Positions 1-9,367 of a stretch of 64,000 bases of DNA are shown piece after piece. Source of the stretch: Fen-671 sp963794745 (GTDB lineage: Bacteria > Actinomycetota > Acidimicrobiia > Acidimicrobiales > Palsa-688); the NCBI GenBank assembly GCA_963794745.1, contig CAWCEZ010000007.1, positions 434,001 to 498,000 on the forward strand, written 5' to 3'. The translations under genes were made by a program, and so were the position numbers. Under the pieces are notes generated by a model. It had not been told where the DNA came from and did no database searches. It saw nothing but the letters and a program-made list of their open reading frames with translations. Each line of letters starts with the position of its first letter. Within the stretch, counting starts at the first letter, position 1.

Positions 1-1
1 T

Positions 2-181
2 TGCACCGACAGCACAGGCTCCCTGCAACCTTTCGACGAACGCTTCGAGCGCATGGTCGCATGGCAGGCACGTAGCCAACCCGAGGCGGCCAGGGCCGAC
101 CTCGAGGCGGCCACCCTCGCTTACATGTCCACCATGCCGGCGTGGCGTGACCACCCGCGGGTCACCGGCGCGCTCAGCTGA
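2..181 (+). CDS. 3' end of an unrecognised gene (partial)
   Basis: An open frame enters from the left edge and ends at the TGA at 179-181, leaving 59 codons inside the window. The visible C-terminus is rich in Ala, Arg and Glu, has no membrane segment and closes with PRVTGALS. I cannot assign a family. It converges on the propeller-protein gene, and the two coding ends overlap by 8 nt, as is common in this compact genome. Support is limited to an unbroken frame with G/C-rich third positions, so a chance open frame is not excluded. Confidence 0.45.
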   Translation, partial: CTDSTGSLQPFDERFERMVAWQARSQPEAARADLEAATLAYMSTMPAWRDHPRVTGALS

Positions 182-2345
182 AGCGCAGGACGAGCCCTCC
201 AATGGGGTTGTAGCCCACCGCATAGCAGCGGGAGGGGGTCGGGCAGGCGGCTCCGTGCAGCGCGGTGATGCCCGAGGGCAACGGCTGGCTGGCCCAAGTC
301 GTACCACCGTCGGTCGAGCGGACCGCCACCACCGCTGGTTGGGCCAGGGTGGCGGCGGCACTTGTGGCAGCCGCGTGCGAGCCGACTGCCTCGCAGACCG
401 AGGGCGTCGGGCAGGCAACGGCACTGAGCGTGCCGACGCTGGACGGCAGTTTCGTGCTCACCCATTTCGCCCCACCGTCGGTGGTACGCAGCGCGTACGG
501 GTAAGCAGGTGCGTTGGCCGAAGCGGCGGCCTCCGGGCAAGTGGCAGACCCGGGGCATGCGAGCAGGGTGTACCCGCTGCTGATCGCGAAGCTCGCCCCG
601 ACCACCTCGCAAGTCGACGCTGTGGCACAGGCGACGGCGGTTAGGTCGGCGATGTTCTTGGGCAGCTTCTGGGTCGACCAGCTCGCCCCGCCGTTGGTGG
701 TACGCAGCGCCACCGCCCCGCCATTTTCAGAGTTGTTGGTACCTACCGCTTCACAGACCGAAGTGGAGGGGCAGGCGATGCCGACAAGGGCAGCCTCTGA
801 TGCCACCGCGGCGGGCAGTGCGGAGCTCACCCAGGTCGTGCCCCCGTTGGTCGTCCTGAACACCGCCGGGCCGCCCACGCCCACGCAGTGCGACGTCGTG
901 AGGCAGGCGACCGCTAGTGGTTGGAGGCTGGGAGGCACGGTAGTCGCGTTCAGCCATTTGGCCCCGCTGTCATTGGTGTGGACTATGTACTGGCTACTCG
1001 TCGTAGCAACACACACCGGCTCAGTAGCACACGCGATGGCACTGACCACCTGGTCGCTGAAGGGCTGCGTGGCGCTGTACCACAGCGTCTGGTTGACCCA
1101 ATTCACGCCGCCGTTGGTCGTGCGCTCGACGCCGTAGTTGACCGAGGTCTGGCCTCCGACCACGCAGACCGACACCGACCGGCACGAGATCGCATCGAGC
1201 TGTGCGATGCCGGAAGGGAGGTCGTCGCCTACCCACTTGGCACCGGCGTCGGTGGTGTGCAGGGCTAGCAGCTGCTGGCTTATCGCGCCTCCCGCGATGC
1301 AGGTCGTGACCGTGGGGCAGGCCAGGGTGTTACCGACCGTAACCCCGGTGGGGATGACCTGGGTGGACCACGTCTTGCCGCTGTTGGTCGTGCGCATGAT
1401 GCCGTTCGCCTCGGTGGCGTTGCAGACCGAAGCATTGGGGCATGAAAGTGCGGCCACGTCCCCGTCGCTCAAGGTGGTGGGAAGCTTCTCGGGAGCCCAG
1501 CTGACGCCTCCGTTGGTCGTGCGGATAACGAGCGGGACGGCCGCCAAAGTGCCTGACGCTTCGCACAACGTCGCCGATTGGCAGGCGATGGACACGAGGC
1601 CTTGCACAGAGGTGGGCGGTAGCGTCTTTTGCGCCCACGTGGCGCCGCCGTTGGTAGTGCGCAGCGTCATCGCGTAGTCGCGGGGGCTGTACGCCACGGC
1701 CTCGCATGTCGACTTAGACGGGCAGGCTATTGCCTGCGGTTGGCCAACCCCGGGGAGCGACTTGTTGGCCCAGGTTGCCCCACCATTGGTGGTGCGTGTC
1801 ACCTCGCCTCCATAACCTGACGTGTTCACGCCGAGCGCCACGCAGACCGACGCGGTTGGGCAAGTCACCGCTGAAAAATTCTCGATGCCTGCCGGGAGTT
1901 TTTTGGCCACCCACGTCGCACCGCCGTTCGTGGTACGTACAGCGACACTGCCGTCGCCGTATGCGTAGGCGTACTCCCCGAGCGCCACGCAATCAGAAGG
2001 CGAGTGGCAGGAGACGGCTTTCAGCTCACTGATCCCGAGGGGTAGCGGCTGGTCCACCCATCTCACTCCCCCGTCAGTCGTGCGCAGGGCGACGCCACCC
2101 TGACCTATGTCACCGACAGCCTCGCAAGTAGTGGCGGAGGGGCACGAAAGAGACCAGAAGTTCCCGATGCCCCAAAAAGACGTCAGTGGAGCCCAAGAGC
2201 CCGAAGCGAGCGCGGGTTGCCTGCTTGCCGCGAGGGCGTTCGGTAGGCAGGCCCCCCCGATCAGGACTACCGAAACGACACCGGCCAACACGCCGCCAGC
2301 AAGCGTGCCTGGCCGCCGCACTCCTGGTTGCCATTTCACTGACAT
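174..2345 (-). CDS. secreted repeat protein, probable 14-blade beta-propeller (BNR/Ycf48-like)
   Basis: About 723 residues. A basic n-region and a hydrophobic stretch (roughly residues 16-40, ending near NALAAS) form a Sec signal peptide. The rest is a tandem array of about 13 repeats of 40-55 residues plus a closing half repeat. Each carries C-X5-C (for example CPSATTC), then AVG or similar, then RTTNGGATW, then a short LP-containing strand. This resembles the BNR/Asp-box and Ycf48-like propellers. The N-terminus supplies the strand (SWAPL) that the last repeat lacks, which suggests velcro closure. Fourteen blades would fit two seven-blade propellers, and the Cys pairs could form one disulfide per blade. 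Start: ATG at 2345 is chosen for the signal peptide; an upstream in-frame GTG at 2399 is the alternative. Function is unknown, probably extracellular binding. Confidence 0.8.
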   Translation of the reverse strand: MSVKWQPGVRRPGTLAGGVLAGVVSVVLIGGACLPNALAASRQPALASGSWAPLTSFWGIGNFWSLSCPSATTCEAVGDIGQGGVALRTTDGGVRWVDQPLPLGISELKAVSCHSPSDCVALGEYAYAYGDGSVAVRTTNGGATWVAKKLPAGIENFSAVTCPTASVCVALGVNTSGYGGEVTRTTNGGATWANKSLPGVGQPQAIACPSKSTCEAVAYSPRDYAMTLRTTNGGATWAQKTLPPTSVQGLVSIACQSATLCEASGTLAAVPLVIRTTNGGVSWAPEKLPTTLSDGDVAALSCPNASVCNATEANGIMRTTNSGKTWSTQVIPTGVTVGNTLACPTVTTCIAGGAISQQLLALHTTDAGAKWVGDDLPSGIAQLDAISCRSVSVCVVGGQTSVNYGVERTTNGGVNWVNQTLWYSATQPFSDQVVSAIACATEPVCVATTSSQYIVHTNDSGAKWLNATTVPPSLQPLAVACLTTSHCVGVGGPAVFRTTNGGTTWVSSALPAAVASEAALVGIACPSTSVCEAVGTNNSENGGAVALRTTNGGASWSTQKLPKNIADLTAVACATASTCEVVGASFAISSGYTLLACPGSATCPEAAASANAPAYPYALRTTDGGAKWVSTKLPSSVGTLSAVACPTPSVCEAVGSHAAATSAAATLAQPAVVAVRSTDGGTTWASQPLPSGITALHGAACPTPSRCYAVGYNPIGGLVLRFS

Positions 2346-2476
2346 CGCCTCCCGTGCCCAGTTTCGCTTTCGAGGATTTTTCGCCACCAAAGCGTACACT
2401 GGGAATCTCTGAGGTCGCCCTACCCGACTGGGTTAGGTATCCCTTATAAAAGCTAGATTGGGTACGTGAGGTCAAT

Positions 2477-3528
2477 ATGACACGGGTCGTCGCCTCGGGG
2501 CTGAGGAAGTCCTTCGGTGACCACGTCGTGTTGGACGACCTCGAACTGGAGGTGCCGGAGAGTTCGCTCACCGCCGTCCTCGGGCCCTCGGGCAGCGGCA
2601 AGACCACCCTTTTGCGCATCCTGGCGGGGTTCGAACGTCCCGACCAGGGCAATATCTCGATCGGGGGGACGGTGGTCGAAGATGGGCATACCCACCTCCC
2701 GCCCGAGTCCCGCCGAGTCGGCTATGTGCCCCAAGACGGGCCCTTTTCCCACACTTGAACGCGGCGGGCAACATCGGCTTCGGCCTCGCGCGCGCGGAGC
2801 GCAAGAGCGGGAGGGTCACCGAACTGCTCGAGCTAGTAGGCCTCGCCGGGGAGGGCCAGCGTTACCCCCACGAGCTGTCAGGCGGGATGCAGCAACGTGT
2901 CGCCCTTGCCCGGGCGCTGGCTGCCCGGCCGAGCCTGGTCCTGCTAGACGAGCCGTTCGCCTCGCTCGATGCCGCCTTGCGAGCCGAGGTACGCGCCGAC
3001 GTGGCGAGGGTGCTGGCCGAGACGGGCACGACGGCGGTGCTGGTAACACACGACCAGGACGAGGCCCTGTCTCTCGCAGACCGCGTGGCGGTGCTCCGTG
3101 GGGGCCGCGTGGCCCAGTGCGCCGGCCCCGAGGAGATCTACCTCGACCCGCTCGACCCGGCTCTGGCCAGTTTCGTCGGCGACGCCAACCTGCTGCCGGG
3201 GACCGTCCAGGGTGGGATGGCCGTGACTGCGCTCGGCCCCCTGGCGATCGCCGACGCGAGCAGCCTGGTGCGCGAGTCAGAGGAAGTGCTCGTGCTGGTG
3301 CGCCCCGAGCAGGTCGAGCTACATGCCGCCAATGGTGGCGGAGGTCTAACCGGCCTCGTCGTCAACTGCCACTACTACGGCCACGACATGCTGGTGACGG
3401 TCGAAATGGCCGGGACAGCGGGTCGCCGTTCACTGCTCAGCGCCAGGCTCACGGGCCGGACGCCGCTCGCTACGGGGAGCGCCGTGACAGTAGCCGTCGG
3501 TGGGCCAGTGAAGGTCTGGCGAGCCTGA
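2477..3528 (+). CDS. ABC transporter ATP-binding protein, FbpC/PotA type (frame broken)
   Basis: The reconstructed protein has about 350 residues. It shows Walker A GPSGSGKTT, a Q-loop (VPQDG), signature LSGGMQQR, Walker B LVLLDEPF, the H-loop THDQDEA, and a C-terminal TOBE-like region (LVRPEQVEL), as in iron(III), thiamine or polyamine importers. The frame breaks at the GGG run at 2738-2740, where one missing G turns the expected QDGALFPHLNAAGN into a stop at 2756-2758. Reading resumes exactly in the next frame. ATG 2477 has a TGAGG ribosome site 6-7 nt upstream. No permease or binding protein lies next to it, so the substrate is unknown. It converges with queC 3 nt beyond its stop. Confidence 0.85.
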
Positions 3529-3531
3529 AAG

Positions 3532-4299
3532 TTAGGCCCGCAGCGCCGGGTCGACGGCGCCCACCTCGGCAAAACCCTTCGCTCGCAGCAGGCACGAATC
3601 GCACGTACCGCATGGCCGGCCTCCTTCGCCGGGCTCGTAACAGCTGTGCGTGAGCGAGTAGTCCACCCCGAGGGCGAGGCCGCGTTCGATGATCTGCGCC
3701 TTGGTCCAGTGGGCGAGCGGCGCGTGGATGCTCAAGTGCTGGAGCCCCTCCACCCCGGCTTTGGTGGCGATGTTCGCCATCGCCTCGTAGGCAGCGAGGT
3801 ACTCAGGGCGGCAGTCGGGGTAACCGCTGTAGTCGACCGCATTGACCCCTATGAAGATGTCGCTGGCACCCAGGGTCTCCGCCCACGCTAAGGCGAAGGA
3901 CAGGAAGATGGTGTTGCGAGCCGGCACGTAGGTCACCGGGATCCCGGGCGTGAGGTCCTCGACGTGTGCGTGGTGGGGCACCTCGATGTCGCTCGTCAGC
4001 GCCGAACCACCAAAGGCACGCAGGTCGATGTCGAGCACGATGTGCCGTGCGACGCCAATGGACTCGGCCACGCGGCGAGCGGCTGCGATTTCGACTTCGT
4101 GGCGCTGGCCGTAGCGGAAACTCAGAGCATAGGGGCGGTAGCCCTCGGAAATGGCAATGGCGAGGGTGGTCGCCGAATCGAGCCCCCCGCTCAGCAGTAC
4201 GACTGCGGCCTTGCCTGTCTCGACAGCCTTGCCTGTCTCGACAGCGTTGCCAGTCCCCACAGCTTTACCCGTCTCCACAGGGTGCGGCGCTATCTCCAC
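3532..4299 (-). CDS. queC: 7-cyano-7-deazaguanine synthase QueC with repeat-bearing N-terminus
   Basis: This is an ATP-dependent enzyme that converts 7-carboxy-7-deazaguanine to preQ0, the precursor of queuosine and other 7-deazaguanines. The PP-loop LLSGGLDSATTLA and the C-terminal zinc ligands C-X8-C-X2-C-X2-C (around GRPCGTCDSC) are intact. At 255 residues it is about 30 longer than usual. The extra length is an N-terminal tail made mostly of four 6-residue repeats related to ETGKAV, encoded by an 18-nt tandem repeat. The GTG start at 4299 overlaps the stop of the upstream AIM24 gene by 10 nt, suggesting translational coupling. No queD, queE or queF is visible in the window. Translation could also begin inside or after the repeats. 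Confidence 0.9.
   Translation of the reverse strand: MEIAPHPVETGKAVGTGNAVETGKAVETGKAAVVLLSGGLDSATTLAIAISEGYRPYALSFRYGQRHEVEIAAARRVAESIGVARHIVLDIDLRAFGGSALTSDIEVPHHAHVEDLTPGIPVTYVPARNTIFLSFALAWAETLGASDIFIGVNAVDYSGYPDCRPEYLAAYEAMANIATKAGVEGLQHLSIHAPLAHWTKAQIIERGLALGVDYSLTHSCYEPGEGGRPCGTCDSCLLRAKGFAEVGAVDPALRA
4208..4279. repeat. four tandem 18-nt units inside the 5' end of queC
   Basis: Units lie at 4208-4225, 4226-4243, 4244-4261 and 4262-4279. The first two are identical (plus strand gccttgcctgtctcgaca) and the outer two diverge. The length is a multiple of three, so copy-number change would lengthen or shorten the QueC N-terminus without breaking the frame. Confidence 0.95.
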
Positions 4300-5282
4300 A
4301 AGTGGTCGGTATGCGGCGACAGGTCACGGAAATCCGTACCCGGGTCGTCGAGGCGTTCGTAGTTGGACTGCAGCCCCACCCGCCCCGGGCCCCAGACGCG
4401 TAGCCATAGGTAGCGGTTCCCCCAGGTGCGCCACAGCTTCATCCCGGCTGCGGGGTACTCGACGTGCAGCTGCATCCCGACCGTGGGGTCCTTGAAGAGC
4501 AGGGCCGGAGGCTTGATGAGGATCGACTCGCCTTCTGCCAGCTCGCGCATGTAGGCGTTACCGCTCGCCTGCACCATCACCAGGCCCGGCTGCTCGCCCG
4601 CTTGGAAACGGTCGAGGAACTGGCCGACCGGGTAGTGCCACTCCTGCTGGTTGTTGTCCCGGCCCCGGTCACGGTCCATCCCCGGCGCACCCGCCATCTG
4701 CAGGCCCATCTTGAGCAAGCTGCCTCCGGCCGACACCGGCTGCTGCTGGCCACCCGACGTCATGAACCATACGTTGGTCGGCGTCCAGTCGTAAAGGACG
4801 CCTTTGGTGGCGACCAGAAGGGTGTGCTCGCGCACGTCGACCGCCGCCCCCCGCTGGAGCGGCAGTGCGATCAGCTCGCCGGGTTCGCTGTGGGAGAGGG
4901 CGATCCTGCCGGGCCCGTCGGCGGTGAGCATCACGAGGGGCAACCCGGCGCGGTGCCTGGTCCACGGTTTGCTGAACGGCATGGCGTCGACGTGGACGCT
5001 GGGCTCCTGCCACAGGTACATGTTGTGGGTGAAGTAGACGCCGTCACCGGCGGCGAGGCTCATCTCGGCGACCGGCACCAGACGGCCCTCGACCTGAGCC
5101 TTCGACTGTCCGAACTGGATACGGGCCATGTCCGCGATCGAGGGCAGCTCGGTCCAACCTGAAGCCGTGGTGCGAAGCTGGATATTGACCGGGGCGCCGC
5201 AATTAGGGCAGCTCGTCTCGGCCCCGCTGGAGGTCTGCTTGCAATAGGGGCAGGTGTAGGTGCTCTGGGCTGTGTCGGTCAT
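4290..5282 (-). CDS. AIM24-family protein with N-terminal zinc ribbon (copy A)
   Basis: 330 residues. The N-terminus carries a C-X2-C...C-X2-C zinc ribbon (CPYCKQ...CPNCGA). It is followed by an AIM24 (formerly DUF124/TIGR00266) beta-roll domain with family features such as LAAGDGVYFTHNMYLWQ, GPGRIALS and the closing GPGRVGLQS. AIM24 proteins are named after a yeast mitochondrial biogenesis protein; the bacterial function is not established. It sits 8 nt downstream of a second AIM24 gene and overlaps queC, forming a three-gene unit on the minus strand. There is no signal peptide or membrane segment, so it is likely cytoplasmic or peripherally attached. Confidence 0.85.
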   Translation of the reverse strand: MTDTAQSTYTCPYCKQTSSGAETSCPNCGAPVNIQLRTTASGWTELPSIADMARIQFGQSKAQVEGRLVPVAEMSLAAGDGVYFTHNMYLWQEPSVHVDAMPFSKPWTRHRAGLPLVMLTADGPGRIALSHSEPGELIALPLQRGAAVDVREHTLLVATKGVLYDWTPTNVWFMTSGGQQQPVSAGGSLLKMGLQMAGAPGMDRDRGRDNNQQEWHYPVGQFLDRFQAGEQPGLVMVQASGNAYMRELAEGESILIKPPALLFKDPTVGMQLHVEYPAAGMKLWRTWGNRYLWLRVWGPGRVGLQSNYERLDDPGTDFRDLSPHTDHLWR

Positions 5283-5289
5283 GTCCCTA

Positions 5290-6315
5290 TCACTCGCTCC
5301 CGGTCTTGTGGGGCTGGAACATCGACTGGATCCCGACCCGCCCCGGCCCGGTCATGCGGAACATCGTGGACCCTCCGCCTCCGACAAGTGCCGAGGCCAC
5401 GCCCCCGATACCGCCGCCCGAGCGCAGTTGCCCGGCCGCCTGGGCGATGCCACCGACGTTGACCATCGAAGTGACGCTCTTGAGCCGCCCGAACATGCCA
5501 CTTTTTTTCGCAGGCTCAGCAGCAGGGGCAACGGCTGGCGCTGCAGGATCTCCTGCGCTTTCCCCCGGCGGAGCAGGTGCGGCGCTGTCTTCGATGCGGC
5601 CCTTCATATTGATGCTCGTGACCTCCATGGTCACCTTGGAGTCCTTGTAGAAGAACGCACCCGGGTCGATGAGGATCGTTTCTCCCTCGCCGAGCGTGCG
5701 TTGGAACACGTTCCCATAACCGTGCAGGACCAACAGGCCGGGGGCGGACTGGGCGACGAAGCGGTCGAGGTACATGCCCGCATCGGCGGCCAGCATGACG
5801 CGGAACCCGCCGATTTTTTCGTAGGTGAAGCCCAGCGACCCGCTCGCAAGCACGAGCGCATGCTCACGCACGTCGACCTCCGCAGGCGCTTCGACAGGGA
5901 TCACGACGAGCTCGCCCGTGGCGTCGCGCGAGAAGGCGACCCGACCGGGGGCATGGGCGACGCTGAGCACGAAGGGCATGCCGGACACAAGACGCCTGGC
6001 CCCGCCGGGGGTGCTGAGCACCGACATCGGCACCGTTTCGTCCTTCCAGAGCATCGTGTGGTGCTCGAAGAAGACGGTGTCCTGCCCCGCCAGGGTTACC
6101 TCCGCTACCGGCACGACGCCGGCGTCCAGTTGGCAGCCGCTCGCCGACCAGTGGAACTGGGTCAGGTCGCGCAGCCGTGGCGCCTCCCGCCACCCGCTGT
6201 CGGTCACCGCATCGCGCACGTCCAGCGGGGCCCCGCAACGGTCGCACGTACGCGCCGAGCTCGGGCTCTGGGCGTGGCACCAGCGGCACTGGATTCGCTG
6301 CTCGACGTCGGTCAT
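5290..6315 (-). CDS. AIM24-family protein with N-terminal zinc ribbon (copy B)
   Basis: 341 residues from the chosen start. It has the same plan as copy A: a zinc ribbon (CRWCHA...CDRCGA) near residues 10-30, then the AIM24 domain. A Pro/Ala-rich linker of about 30 residues and a hydrophobic Gly-rich stretch precede the final GPGRVGIQS motif. The ATG at 6315 is preferred over an in-frame start at 6369 because a GGTGAG ribosome site lies about 9 nt upstream and the zinc ribbon then falls near the N-terminus. The copies are clearly paralogous but diverged, so they may form a hetero-oligomer (inference). Confidence 0.85.
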   Translation of the reverse strand: MTDVEQRIQCRWCHAQSPSSARTCDRCGAPLDVRDAVTDSGWREAPRLRDLTQFHWSASGCQLDAGVVPVAEVTLAGQDTVFFEHHTMLWKDETVPMSVLSTPGGARRLVSGMPFVLSVAHAPGRVAFSRDATGELVVIPVEAPAEVDVREHALVLASGSLGFTYEKIGGFRVMLAADAGMYLDRFVAQSAPGLLVLHGYGNVFQRTLGEGETILIDPGAFFYKDSKVTMEVTSINMKGRIEDSAAPAPPGESAGDPAAPAVAPAAEPAKKSGMFGRLKSVTSMVNVGGIAQAAGQLRSGGGIGGVASALVGGGGSTMFRMTGPGRVGIQSMFQPHKTGSE

Positions 6316-6511
6316 AAGCTGGCTCACCCCCGCTGGATGGCTAAGACGTCCGAACGTTATCACGGCCACGCCGGCGGCCTCTCCATCGAGCTTTTAGCGG
6401 CCTCTTCATCGAGCCTTAAACGCTACGAAACGTGCCTGAAACCAAGCGCGCCCACACTGGGGCATGCCCAGTGCACGGCGGACTGGTACGCCTGTCCGGA
6501 GGGCGCAAGAG

Positions 6512-7550
6512 GTGAGCTTGGCCGACCCCCAGGCCTTCAGGCTCCCTGCCCTGCCTTCAACCGTGCACTGGGGGTACTTCGACCGGGACATCCCGCCCGC
6601 GCTGACGGTGCGCTCGGGGGCGACAGTCGCCGTGGAGACGATCACCCACCACGCGGGCGACGCCCCGGACCTGCTGATGGACGAAGAGATCGCCACCTTG
6701 TGGGACCAGGTGGACGACCGTGGCCCGGGGCCGCACATCCTGACCGGGCCGATCGCCGTCGACAAGGCCCGCCCTGGCGACGTCCTCGAAGTCCGCATCC
6801 TGTCGCTGCGGCCGAGGTGCCGGTTCGGCTCCAACCTGGCCGCCCACTGGGGCCTCCTGTACGGCGACACCGGCAAGGAACGGGTCACGATCTGGTCGAT
6901 CGACCCCGAACTGATGACAGCCAGGCCGGCTTTCGCGTACGACTGGAAAACCACGGTACTGGTGGACGAACCGGGCATCGTCGTAACTCCTGGGTCGGTG
7001 CCGCGCGAGCACACGCTGGACGAGGTGGTGGTCCCGCTGCGGCCCCACCTCGGCACGATGGGCGTCGCCCCGGCAACACCGGGGCGCCATAGCAGCGTCC
7101 CTCCGGGCGCCCACGGCGGCAACATCGACAACTGGCGCGCCGGGGCGGGGACGACCATGTACTACCCGGTCGCCGTCCCCGGCGCACTGCTGTCTCTCGG
7201 CGACCCGCACCTCTCCCAAGGCGACGGCGAGATCAGCGGGACGGCCCTCGAGGCATCCCTCAACGCGGTGCTCCAGAATCCGTACCCGGCGCGATATACC
7301 CCTCGACGTGCCGACGCTCGAAACGCCGACGCACTGGTACGTCCACGGCTTTGGCGACACCCTCGACGAGGCGATGAACGAAGCGGCGCGAGCTGCCCTG
7401 CGCTTCCTCGACAGGCGCTACGGCATATCGCGCGACGATGCCTACTCGCTTATGAGCGTCGCTGGTGACTTCACCGTCACACAGGTGGTCGACGGCCGCC
7501 GAGGGGTCCATGCCGGCGTCGCCAAAGCGCTCCTCGGGCGCCAGGCGTAA
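6512..7550 (+). CDS. acetamidase/formamidase family amidohydrolase (frame broken)
   Basis: The reconstructed protein has about 345 residues, normal for the FmdA/AmdA family that hydrolyses formamide or acetamide to ammonia and the acid. Recognisable stretches are VHWGYFDRDIPPAL, HHAGD, GPHILTGPI, HSSVPPGAHGGNID and GDPHLSQGDGEISGTALE. The frame breaks at about 7275-7278, where an extra A in cagaatc shifts the reading. Removing it restores LQIRTRRDIPLDVP and then the conserved end HWYVHGFGDTLDEA. The GTG at 6512 is favoured because GGAGGG sits about 8 nt upstream; an ATG at 6464 is also in frame. It is divergent from AIM24 copy B across about 200 nt. Confidence 0.85.
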
Positions 7551-7605
7551 GCACTTCACGCCCCGCCGCACCACTTAGTACCCGGGCGCACTACCCTCGG
7601 CGCTA

Positions 7606-8298
7606 ATGGGAACGGTGATCGAATTTCCGAGCAACGGGACTGTGGGCCAGGGCTACCTCGCCACCCCGGAGGCGACCGCGCAGGCTGGCACGAGCCCTGG
7701 CCTGGTCGTGATACAGGAGTGGTGGGGCCTCGTCGGGCATATCACAGACGTATGCGACCGCTTTGCGGGCGAGGGTTTCGTGACCCTTGCGCCGGACCTC
7801 TACCACGGCAAGACAGCGACCGAGCCCGATGAGGCCGGCAAGCTCATGATGGCTATGAGGCTCGACAAAGCAGGCAAGGACATGAGCGGCGCCCTCGAGG
7901 CTGTGGCCGCCCGCTCCAACGGCAAAGTGGGCGTGGTCGGCTTTTGCATGGGTGGCGGCCTCGCACTGATGGTCGCGAGCCAGCGGCCCGACCTGGTCCG
8001 CGCCGTGGTGCCCTTCTACGGCATCGTGCCATGGGAGGGAGCCCAGCCTGACTACGGCGCCATTACCGCAGCGGTGCTCGGCCATTACGCAGAACATGAC
8101 GACTTTGCTTCTGCCGAGGCTGTCGCGGCGCTCGAGTCCACGCTGCGCACAGCAGGGAACAAAGATGTGACGGTCTACACATATCCGGGAACTGTGCACG
8201 GTTTCTTCAACGACGACCGCCCGAGCCAGCACGCCCCGGATGCTTCGCAGGTTGCGTGGGAGCGCACCATCGAGTTCCTCCACTCCCACCTCGGCTAG
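7606..8298 (+). CDS. dienelactone hydrolase family protein
   Basis: 230 residues, the usual size for this alpha/beta hydrolase family. The nucleophile motif is GFCMGG (Cys nucleophile, as in true dienelactone hydrolases); the acid Asp lies in YAEHDDF and the His in TVHGFFND. The early EWWGL motif is also typical. It would hydrolyse dienelactone or a related lactone or ester, a late step in chloroaromatic or aromatic ring cleavage, but no ring-cleavage genes lie nearby, so the substrate is open. It is followed 23 nt later by galT on the same strand. Confidence 0.88.
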   Translation: MGTVIEFPSNGTVGQGYLATPEATAQAGTSPGLVVIQEWWGLVGHITDVCDRFAGEGFVTLAPDLYHGKTATEPDEAGKLMMAMRLDKAGKDMSGALEAVAARSNGKVGVVGFCMGGGLALMVASQRPDLVRAVVPFYGIVPWEGAQPDYGAITAAVLGHYAEHDDFASAEAVAALESTLRTAGNKDVTVYTYPGTVHGFFNDDRPSQHAPDASQVAWERTIEFLHSHLG

Positions 8299-8321
8299 GC
8301 AATCGTCACGCCGTCGCCCCT

Positions 8322-9356
8322 GTGAGGAAAACGAGCAGGCACCTGGCGGACGGCCGCGAGATCGTTTATTACGACGCCGTCACGACTGGCGGACGCGACG
8401 CCGTAGACAGCAGGGATCTCGGGCCTTTGGCCGTTTCGACCGAGCTGAGGTACGACCGGTTGCTGCGGAACTGGGTGATGTACGCCTCGCACCGCCAAGT
8501 CAGGACTTACCTCCCTGCCGCCGACGATTGCCCGCTCTGCCCGTCCAGGCCCGGCCACCCGAGCGAGATCCCTGAAGCGGGCTACGAAGTCGTCGTGTTC
8601 GACAACCGGTTCCCGGCCCTCAGTGGCCAGGGCCGTTGTGAGGTCGTTTGCTATACGCCCGATCACGGCTCGTCTTTTGCCCAGCTCTCACCCGGGCGAG
8701 TCCACCTCCTCCTCGAGGCGCTCATCGACCAGACCACTACCCTCGGCGCGCTACCCGGGGTGGAGCAGGTCTACTGTTTCGAGAACGCCGGGGCCGAGAT
8801 CGGCGTCACCCTGCAGCACCCGCATGGGCAGATCTACGCGTACCCGTTCGTCACGCCGCGCACCGACAGGATGCTCGCCTCGGTCGCCGGCTACAAGCGG
8901 CGGACCGGGCGGAACCTGTTCGATGATGTTGTCGCAGAAGAAATTACAGCCGGCTCGCGCATCGTGCTGCGTACGGGCAAATGGACCGCGTTCGTGCCAC
9001 AGGCGGCACGTTGGCCCTACGAGATCCACTGCTACCCGAACGAGCGCGTCCCCGACCTGGCGGCCTTGGACGACGAGGCGCTCTCCGAGCTCCCTGACGT
9101 ACTGCTCGACCTTTTCGGCCGTTTCACTCGTCTTTTCGACAAGCCGGCACCATACATCGCGGGGTGGCACCAGGCGCCGGTACGCCGGGGACGGAAGGAC
9201 TTTGCCCTCCACTTGGAACTGTTCACGTTGAGGCGCTCGAACGACAAGATGAAGTTCCTTGCCAGCTCGGAGTCGGGCATGGACGCCTTCGCCAACGACA
9301 TCATCCCCGAAGCAGCGGCGGCACGGCTTCGCGAGCTCGGCCCCTCACCCGGATGA
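8322..9356 (+). CDS. galT: galactose-1-phosphate uridylyltransferase
   Basis: 344 residues. The catalytic HPHGQIYAYPF motif (His nucleophile that carries UMP) is intact, with upstream zinc-ligand cysteines (CPLCPSRPGHPSE) and a C-terminal GWHQAPVRRG...LHLELF region. It exchanges UMP between UDP-glucose and galactose-1-phosphate in the Leloir pathway. No galK or galE is visible, so it may act on its own regulon elsewhere. The GTG at 8322 is the first start after the upstream stop that gives a normal GalT N-terminus; longer in-frame starts overlap the hydrolase gene. Confidence 0.9.
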   Translation: MRKTSRHLADGREIVYYDAVTTGGRDAVDSRDLGPLAVSTELRYDRLLRNWVMYASHRQVRTYLPAADDCPLCPSRPGHPSEIPEAGYEVVVFDNRFPALSGQGRCEVVCYTPDHGSSFAQLSPGRVHLLLEALIDQTTTLGALPGVEQVYCFENAGAEIGVTLQHPHGQIYAYPFVTPRTDRMLASVAGYKRRTGRNLFDDVVAEEITAGSRIVLRTGKWTAFVPQAARWPYEIHCYPNERVPDLAALDDEALSELPDVLLDLFGRFTRLFDKPAPYIAGWHQAPVRRGRKDFALHLELFTLRRSNDKMKFLASSESGMDAFANDIIPEAAAARLRELGPSPG

Positions 9357-9367
9357 CGACCTGAGCC

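Noticed and set aside
5260..7092. 610-codon open frame on the plus strand across the AIM24 genes
   Set aside because: It is the antisense shadow of two clearly conserved minus-strand genes, has no recognisable motif, and crosses into the acetamidase gene in the wrong frame.
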